A DNA stretch of 64,000 nucleotides from Icerya purchasi (Eukaryota > Arthropoda > Insecta > Hemiptera > Monophlebidae). The stretch is taken from positions 400,616,557-400,680,556 of the forward strand of contig CM077115.1 in NCBI GenBank assembly GCA_039619475.1, read 5' to 3'. Shown here piece after piece: positions 58,894 to 64,000 of this stretch (position 1 is the first letter of the stretch; each line of letters begins with the position of its first letter). A program made the translations under genes and the position numbers. The notes below the pieces were generated by a model that did not search any database, was not told the DNA's origin, and worked only from the letters and a program-made list of their open reading frames with translations.

Positions 58894-60384
58894 CTTGTTA
58901 AATTTCTTCCACAAATTATAATACATAATAAACTTCTTTACTTTACCTTTCATTTTACAGACTTTCTCTTTCCTCCTAATCTATCTTTGTTGTCCACTTA
59001 CTCTAAATCCCTTCCACAACCTAATCAAGATTTCCTTAACACTATTAACTCTCTATTTCCTTTTCATTCTCTTCTTTATACTGACGGATCGAAGGGTCCT
59101 CACGGCGTTGGAGCATCCTTTCTATATGCTGTTCACAACTACTTTGAACTTTGGGTTTCCTTCACTTCCCCGTTCCGTTGTCATTTCTATGATTCGCTGG
59201 CGTTTTGGCCATTCTGCCCTTCCTTCCTCTCGTTTTCGCTTTTCCCTTGTTTCTTCTCCAAATTGTCCTCTTCACCCTAATGAGGCGGCGAATTGCGACG
59301 CCAATCACATCTTTTTTGAATGTCCATCTCTTTCTGTTGAACGCGGTATCCTATATTCTTGTTTGCTGAAACTCAAGCTCCCCGCTCCTTGCATCATATA
59401 TTCTGTCCTTCTCTTCACCATCCATTATCTCATCCGTTAGTTCCTTTATATTGTCAATATCTGACCGAATCAAAATTTAACTGACGGCTCTTTTCTTTTT
59501 TGTTGTTTCTGGGTGTAGGTCCTTAGCTGACGTGCCCAAAGGGGGGATCTAAAAAAAAAAAAAAAAAAAAAAAAAGTTATAAACTTCCTCCAACTTGCTC
59601 TATTTTCTTTGCAGAATCGGTTGCGATATTAAAAGCCATTCTTTACATATCCTTAATACGAGACAATAATAAATTCCTAATTATCTCTGATGCTAAAAGT
59701 GTTTTACAAACTATCTCATCTGTTTTTCCTCATCCTTCTTGTGATCCAATCATTCTTCGTATTTGCTCGATTATCCATAACCTCTTCCAAACTTACCACA
59801 TTCAGATCGAGTTCCTTTGGATTCCAGGCCATGTTGGTATAGAAGGAAACGAAAGAGTTGATCTGTTGTCTCGTGGTGCAGCTGTTAATGGACTCCCCAT
59901 TAATAAGTTCACTGCTAATAATTTACTTGCATTATCTAAAAAATTCCATTATAGGTTTTGGTCAGACTCATATCCTTCCTCCTTTTCTAACCAATTTTCC
60001 CTTTATCTTTCTATTCAGCCATATATTCCAGTTAATCCTTGGTTCCATGAATTTCCGTCTTTGCAGCGCTATTTTATTTCCTCTTTATGTCGATTGCGTT
60101 TCGATCATAGTTTGCTTCCTTCATCTCGCTATCGAGTTTCACTTTCAGACTCTCCTTACTGTCCGCTACATCCTCCAAATGATGCCCACGAATGTAATTC
60201 TAACCACATTCTTTTCGAATGTTCCACACTGTCGTCTGAACGTTTCCTTCTTTACTCTCAACTTCTGAGACTTAATATTCCTGCTCCCTATAGTGCTGCA
60301 TCTGTTCTCTCCTTTCCTTCTTTAACTGTTGTCGCTCCCCTTGTATCTTTCATTGATGCGATATCTGACCGCGTACGAATCTGA
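58894..60384 (+). pseudogene. RNase H and C-terminus of LINE beta, split by a related insert
   Basis: After the TGA the same frame continues: LLYTDGSKGPHGVGASF (first RNase H Asp) near 59070-59120. A foreign 0.42 kb insert follows. From 59575 the same frame resumes: FFAESVAILKAI (Glu), IISDAKSVLQTI (Asp), IEFLWIPGHVGIEGNERVD (last Asp), then LCRLRFDHSLLPSSRYRV and the zinc motif CPLHPPNDAHECNSNHILFE plus CS. It ends SFIDAISDRVRI-stop at 60384. All four RNase H acidic residues are present. The insert happens to preserve the frame but contains its own stop codons. Total damage outside the insert is two nonsense codons. Confidence 0.92.
59150..59575 (+). mobile_element. 5'-truncated beta-related LINE end inserted into beta's RNase H
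   Basis: Encodes a shifted-frame piece homologous to beta's own C-terminus: RWRFGHSALPSSRFRF, CPLHPNEAANCDANHIFFEC, SVERGILYSCLLKLKLPAP, ending YLIR-stop near 59440. It is followed by a short 3' UTR with CTTAGCTGACGTGCCCAAAG and an A-tail at 59551-59575. Beta's own RNase H resumes immediately after the tail. It is a different subfamily copy, since identity to the host is partial. Target duplication not discernible. Confidence 0.88.
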
Positions 60385-60479
60385 ATAATTAATTCAGCAA
60401 CACTTTCCTTTCTTGTCGAACATGGGTCAATGCTCTTTGTCAGCGAGTCCAGAGAAAAAAAAAAATACTTAGTTTTCTT

Positions 60480-61445
60480 GTTATTTGAGTTTTTGGCTAG
60501 ATGGTAACTTTATATTGTTGCTATTATAACCTGTAATAGTAGTAGTACATATCTTTGGAGACATTTCATGATTTTCCTTCTATACATAATTGATCTCGAG
60601 TCGCTTCGCTTCCAGTAGGGTAGTATAAGTTTCAGACATCTTTTTTGAATTTTACCGATTTTATTGATTTCCGTTTTCTTAGCCTCTCCCCATATTTGGA
60701 TTCCATATAGAATTTTAGACATGATTATTGCATTATACGTAGTGTTTTAGAAAAGTCTGCACCGGCTTTAATTTATATAAAACCGGAAGAATTGTCAGAT
60801 TTATTTTCGAATTTAAAACTTGTACTTGCTTTTTCCAGTTCAGTGATCTATTGATGTATATACTCCTAAATGTTTAAAACCTTTTACGTTTTCAAGAGGT
60901 GGACATAAACATGAAGGAGAGTTTTTAGTTTCATGAATTTCGTGTAATTCGTTATTCTGAAGTATGATTATCGTGACTTTCATGTTTTGTACTATTTCGG
61001 ATATGTAACACTTTAGATTTGTTTGTATTTACATATAATCTCCTATCATGCGCCCATTTGCTAAAATTATCTATATCCTCTTGGAGTAGTTTTTCTGCTG
61101 ACCCAAGCTTTTTATGTTCAATTAATAGAGCAATGTCATCAGCAAATACATATACATTTGCATTTTTAATATACCTCTATAATGAGTTCGTGTATAATAG
61201 ATAGAGGATAAGTGCAAGTATCCCTGACCTAACCTAAATTGAATATTTTGTTCATTACTATTCCTCCCTGCAAATTTTACTACGCTTTTGCTATTCGTTA
61301 TCTAATTCTTAAACCACATTAGTTGATTATTTAATATATCCAGATTTTTTAAGTCATTAATCAGTAGGTCATGGTCAACTAAGTCAAAAGCTTTGGATAG
61401 ATAGATAAATCATAAATTAGTTGCCCTTCGATAGCCCCCGTATTT
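60480..61445 (-). pseudogene. reverse transcriptase palm and C-terminus of LINE alpha
   Basis: Read on the minus strand: KAFDLVDHDLLINDL (motif A region, about 61400-61350), NLDILNNQLMWFKN, a damaged motif B, VFADDIALLIEHKKLGSAEK (active site intact, 61128-61080), KWAHDRRLYVNTNKS, then a C-terminal part with SKILYGIQIWGEAKKTEINK (about 60720-60660) and LKLILPYWKRSDSR. It lacks RNase H. It retains both catalytic aspartates of FADD, unlike the + copy. Several frameshifts. The sequence continues into 3' material on the other side of the beta insertion. Confidence 0.85.
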
Positions 61446-61478
61446 ATCTTGTTTGTCATCGTTCTTAATAGCGTTATC

Positions 61479-62672
61479 TTTTTTTTTTCTTTTTTTTTTT
61501 TTAAATTTAAGAAGGGGTACTAAACCACTCGCTGCATGTAACTACCTCGGTTATCGCAGTGAGTGGACCCACGTTTAAAACATACTCCTTAGCTCGCTAG
61601 CCTGAACGAAAGTCATAAGATTGTTCAAAGCAGTAGGGGTATTTGAGAGGATGTCTTCAATCGATGTGATCTGGCCTCGCCGTAACCCATTTAGACGTGT
61701 GCATTTCAGCAAGATATGCGAAACTGACGGGTATTCATCGGTAGAACAAAGTGGGCAGGTACTTGGCTTTGGGGCTTGTTTGAGGATATAGTCGTGGGAA
61801 AAGGACGTATGTCCCGTTCTCAGGCGATTGATTGCCGAAAACACTTTGCGTTCTGTTCCGACTGGAGGCCACCATGGCTCCGTCGTAGACTTCAGTTCCC
61901 TGAGGAAGGTCGACTGAGACATCCAGTCATGATTCCACTGTGCGAAGACCGTATCTGACAGGAAACCTCTCAGAGATAATGGACCAAAAGCAAATAACGG
62001 CATTGGGCACATCATGAATGAGCGACCAGGTCAACCCGCTCATTCCCCGGAACACCGGCATGACTGGGGACCCATAAAAAAACAACTCGGCATCCCCTTC
62101 GGCTCAGCTGGTATAAGATAGCCAGGACTTCTAGGACCATTGGTGATTCCAGGTGATCTGACTGCAAAGCACGTATGGACTGCAAGGAATCAGTCACCAG
62201 TAAGATTCCGAGCGGTTGGGATCTCAGTTCTAAGTATGCCTGAAGACAAAACAACACAGCATACATTTCGGCTTCCGCAATGGATACAACGTTGTTCAAC
62301 CGCATGCCCTCTGCGATTCCGTCTATTTCGAAAGCGCATGCCGCTGGGGCAGCCTTGGACTCATTAGCTTTGGATCCATCAGTGTATGCTTTCGAGAACG
62401 TGGTATATTTATTAATAATATTTAGTGCCCTGTGCCCTCGCAGCGCCGGTGGGTGATTATTATCAGTAAGAGTTGTGATAGCTTCTACCTGAAAAGAAGC
62501 CCAGGGTGGGGGTAATTTTGAAAAGTCCGTTCTGGGTATTAAGTTGGGCTTTATGTTATTTTGCAACAAGATTGCATTGACTTCAGGTAGGTTATCCTTG
62601 GGAAAATCAGGCTCCGTAGTTACGTCGCAATGATTCTCCGCCGCCCATGAATTAAAAAAAAAAAAAAAAAAA
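61479..62672 (-). mobile_element. RNase H-bearing LINE family gamma, inserted in alpha RT, 12-bp TSD
   Basis: Flanked by the perfect direct repeat AATAGCGTTATC at 61467-61478 and 62673-62684. On its own strand the element starts 5'-truncated in RNase H-linker coding sequence (NSWAAENHCDV near 62650), runs through RNase H and the zinc C-terminus, and ends with an A-tail broken by one G (poly-T on the + strand, 61479-61501). At the other end there is an additional run of about 20 A on the + strand (62654-62674), so A/T homopolymer stretches flank both junctions. The alpha RT reads through the junctions as STIT then LLRT once the insert is removed. Confidence 0.93.
61575..62569 (-). pseudogene. 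RNase H and zinc-knuckle C-terminus of LINE gamma
   Basis: The first frame (62569-62012) holds KAYTDGSKANESKA (RNase H Asp), IAEAEMYAVLFCLQAYLEL (Glu), LLVTDSLQSIRALQ (Asp), FLWVPSHAGVPGNERVDLVA (last Asp/His region). One frameshift at about 62012-62015, at an ATGA overlap, moves to the second frame (62015-61575): FLSDTVFAQWNHDW, VFSAINRLRTGHTSFSHDYI, the zinc motif STCPLCSTDEYPSVSHILLK plus C, then IEDILSNTPTALNNLMTFV and a stop. Only a single frameshift in about 330 codons makes this one of the youngest insertions in the window. Confidence 0.93.
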
Positions 62673-62689
62673 AATAGCGTTATCGTAGA

Positions 62690-63460
62690 TTTTTTTTCTC
62701 TAAAATCGTGTTGATTTTTATAGAGTAGATTGTTTTTTTCAATATAATTTCTTAAGTGTTTATCAACGTAGCGTTCTAATATTTTAGCTATTACAGGTAT
62801 TATTGTTATTGGGCGGTAATTTTCGCATTGATTTTGAACCCCTTTTTTATGGATCGGCCTAATAATTAATACCTTTTTTGAGCGCCTCTGAAATACTCGC
62901 TTCCTTTATAGAGCGATTGATCATGTTAGTTAAAATAGGAGTATATATATTTACGTTTTGCTTAATATCTTTTATTCTAATTTCGTCCCATCCGGGAGCT
63001 TTATGTACTTTTAGGTCGTTAATTATTGTTTCTATTTGGGATGTACTTGCAGGTGGAATATAAAAAGAAGACACAGTAGAATTATTGAAGTTATTATTTA
63101 GTAATTGGATGTCACATTTGGGTCTGTGCTCTTCAATCGAACGTAAAAAGTATTCACTAAATTGTTCAGTTACTGTTGTAGTGTTTTCAAAATGTATTAT
63201 GATAAATTCATCTATTGATGTTTTTTTTTTTTCTTAACAATATTATTAATTATACACCATGTTTTTTTGCCATCATTATTTGCTAGCACGATTTGATTTT
63301 GACAGTACTTCTGTTTGGCGTTTCTTATTTCTGTTTTTACTATATTTCGATATTTTCTAAATAGGTTTTTGTATCGAATGTTAGTTCGATTTCCTTTACT
63401 AAGTTTGAAGTACTGATCCCTGATTTTCATAAAATTTATTATTTTTTGACTCATCCATTC
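62690..63460 (-). pseudogene. RT fingers and linker of LINE alpha
   Basis: Minus-strand pieces in order: NDGKKTWCIINNIVKKKKKH (about 63280-63215), a FYIPPASTSQIETIINDLKV segment, HKAPGWDEIRIKDIKQ (63005-62960, the family's 'APG-D-I' motif), then frame changes, PIHKKGVQNQCENYRPITII (motif 1, about 62855-62800), LERYVDKHLRNYIEK and LLYKNQHDFREKKSTIT up to the gamma insertion. The same linear order is recognisable in the + copy between 6100 and 6640, where the last part is deleted. Confidence 0.85.
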
Positions 63461-64000
63461 ATTTTTAGGATCATATTTAGTTACCTTTTGACCCTCGTTT
63501 ATTCTCAGTTTACATTCTTTATATATACTTTTAAAAAATTAATGTATGCGATCGTATATGCCTCCTGACGTTTTAATGCTTCTCACCTCATTACAGTTAT
63601 ATTCGACAATTTTGTTTTGCAAACTTTTTTCATCAAAAAATATTTCAGAGAATTTTTTAAATGTCGAATTTTCCGATTCAAGATACTAAATGCACAACAG
63701 ATCACGTAATTGTCAGATATTCTCGTATTAATTATTCCCGCAGTAATTTCATTTGTATTATATTTCATAAATATTTTGTCTATGCATGACTGAGTATTCC
63801 TGTCTGTCCGTTCTTCTTCTCTTGTAATTCCACTTATTAGTTGAACTCTCCCTGCTCCAGAAATTACATTTAGAAAGTTCTCCCCACTTTTGAGTTATGA
63901 AGCAATAAGTCAATATTAAAATCACCGCAAATTAGGAAATTGTCTTTGTTCTTTAATTTCTCTAAAACTGTTGCGATTTCTTTTATGAATTCGCCTGCAT
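63461..64000 (-). pseudogene. endonuclease C-terminal part of LINE alpha, cut by window edge
   Basis: The reading starts at the window edge with EFIKEIATVLEKLKNKDNF, LICGDFNIDLLLHN (catalytic GDFN motif) and continues to ITAGIINTRISDNYVICC and AFSILNRKIRHLKNSLKYFL, matching the + copy at 5.4-5.7 kb nearly residue by residue. The endonuclease N-terminal half lies outside the window. Confidence 0.88.

Larger units (their letters stand above)
56930..60465 (+). mobile_element. RNase H-bearing LINE family beta, inserted in alpha
   Basis: Begins at about AGCTTGTCGTTGGAATC and ends at an A-run at 60455-60465. Alpha sequence flanks both ends: ATAAATGTAATATATATTAT on the left and TACTTAGTTTTCTTGTTATT on the right, which are adjacent in the other alpha copy. 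Order: RT, RNase H (interrupted by a related insert 59150-59575), C-terminus. No endonuclease is present, so it is 5'-truncated. The sense strand is strongly pyrimidine-rich. No clear target duplication. Confidence 0.88.
56447..64000 (-). mobile_element. LINE family alpha, - copy, host of nested insertions, truncated by window end
   Basis: On the minus strand from the right edge: endonuclease C-terminal part with LICGDFNIDLLLHN (about 63890-63935), linker and APGWDEI thumb precursor, RT fingers and palm, FADDIAL at about 61128-61151, C-terminus (to about 60480), then the last coding piece and 3' UTR (56930-56447), ending in poly(A) read as poly-T at 56447-56454. Its parts are separated by the beta insertion (56930-60465) and the gamma insertion (61479-62672). 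Alignment with the + copy at 4.9-8.16 kb proves continuity across both interruptions. Confidence 0.88.

Noticed and set aside
1..64000. CRISPR arrays, bacterial operons, integrated virus genes
   Set aside because: No regularly spaced repeats, no ribosome-binding-site/operon layout, and no capsid, integrase or envelope-type domains were recognised; all RT domains are of the non-LTR type.

Overview
The window is a gene-poor, AT-rich stretch of eukaryotic, probably insect, nuclear DNA. It carries many dinucleotide microsatellites and homopolymer runs, and its recognisable coding sequence is all transposon-derived: Jockey-, I- and RTE-type non-LTR retrotransposons, piggyBac-like DNA transposons, a tRNA-derived SINE family and several foldback elements. 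I found no convincing host exon, no tRNA or rRNA gene and no CRISPR array. The species cannot be fixed from the sequence. Insect is inferred from the mix of element types. There is no bacterial-style operon structure.

Retrotransposons fall into groups that I name for reference. Family alpha (EN plus RT, no RNase H seen) has a + copy at 4.9-8.16 kb and a - copy at 64.0-56.45 kb that runs off the window; the two share coding sequence and a roughly 0.5 kb 3' UTR. Family beta (RT plus RNase H, pyrimidine-rich sense strand) is at 56.93-60.46 kb, with relatives at 59.15-59.57 and 54.5-55.4 kb. Family gamma (RNase H plus a zinc-knuckle C-terminus) is at 61.48-62.67 (-) and 27.8-29.15 kb (+). Family delta (Jockey) is at 11.65-12.96, 31.42-33.05, 49.76-50.24 (-) and 0.2-0.38 kb (-). 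I-like 3' ends lie at 37.3-37.9 kb (with a TAA-repeat tail) and 50.25-50.5 kb (-). RTE-type C-termini lie at 10.3 and 52.8 kb. All reading frames are broken.

DNA transposons: a piggyBac-like relic at 19.2-20.5 kb keeps TTAA-bounded ends and a recognisable transposase C-terminal half. A 3.2 kb foldback structure at 30.09-33.33 kb has long inverted arms, each starting with the same acidic N-terminal coding segment, and its right arm was split by a Jockey insertion. Four shorter palindromic elements lie at 21.0, 21.8, 29.5 and 45.9 kb; the 29.5 and 45.9 kb copies are one family. Further palindromes lie at 0.74 and 43.1 kb.

The most informative structure is the last 7.5 kb. Alpha (-) was interrupted in its 3' region by beta (+), whose RNase H domain was interrupted by a truncated beta relative with its own poly(A). 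The RT domain of alpha was independently interrupted by gamma, flanked by a perfect 12-bp target-site duplication. A tRNA-derived SINE of about 270 bp occurs in at least six copies; one is flanked by a perfect 11-bp duplication. Element order can be read from these nestings. The intervening sequence, about two thirds of the window, shows nothing I can name.
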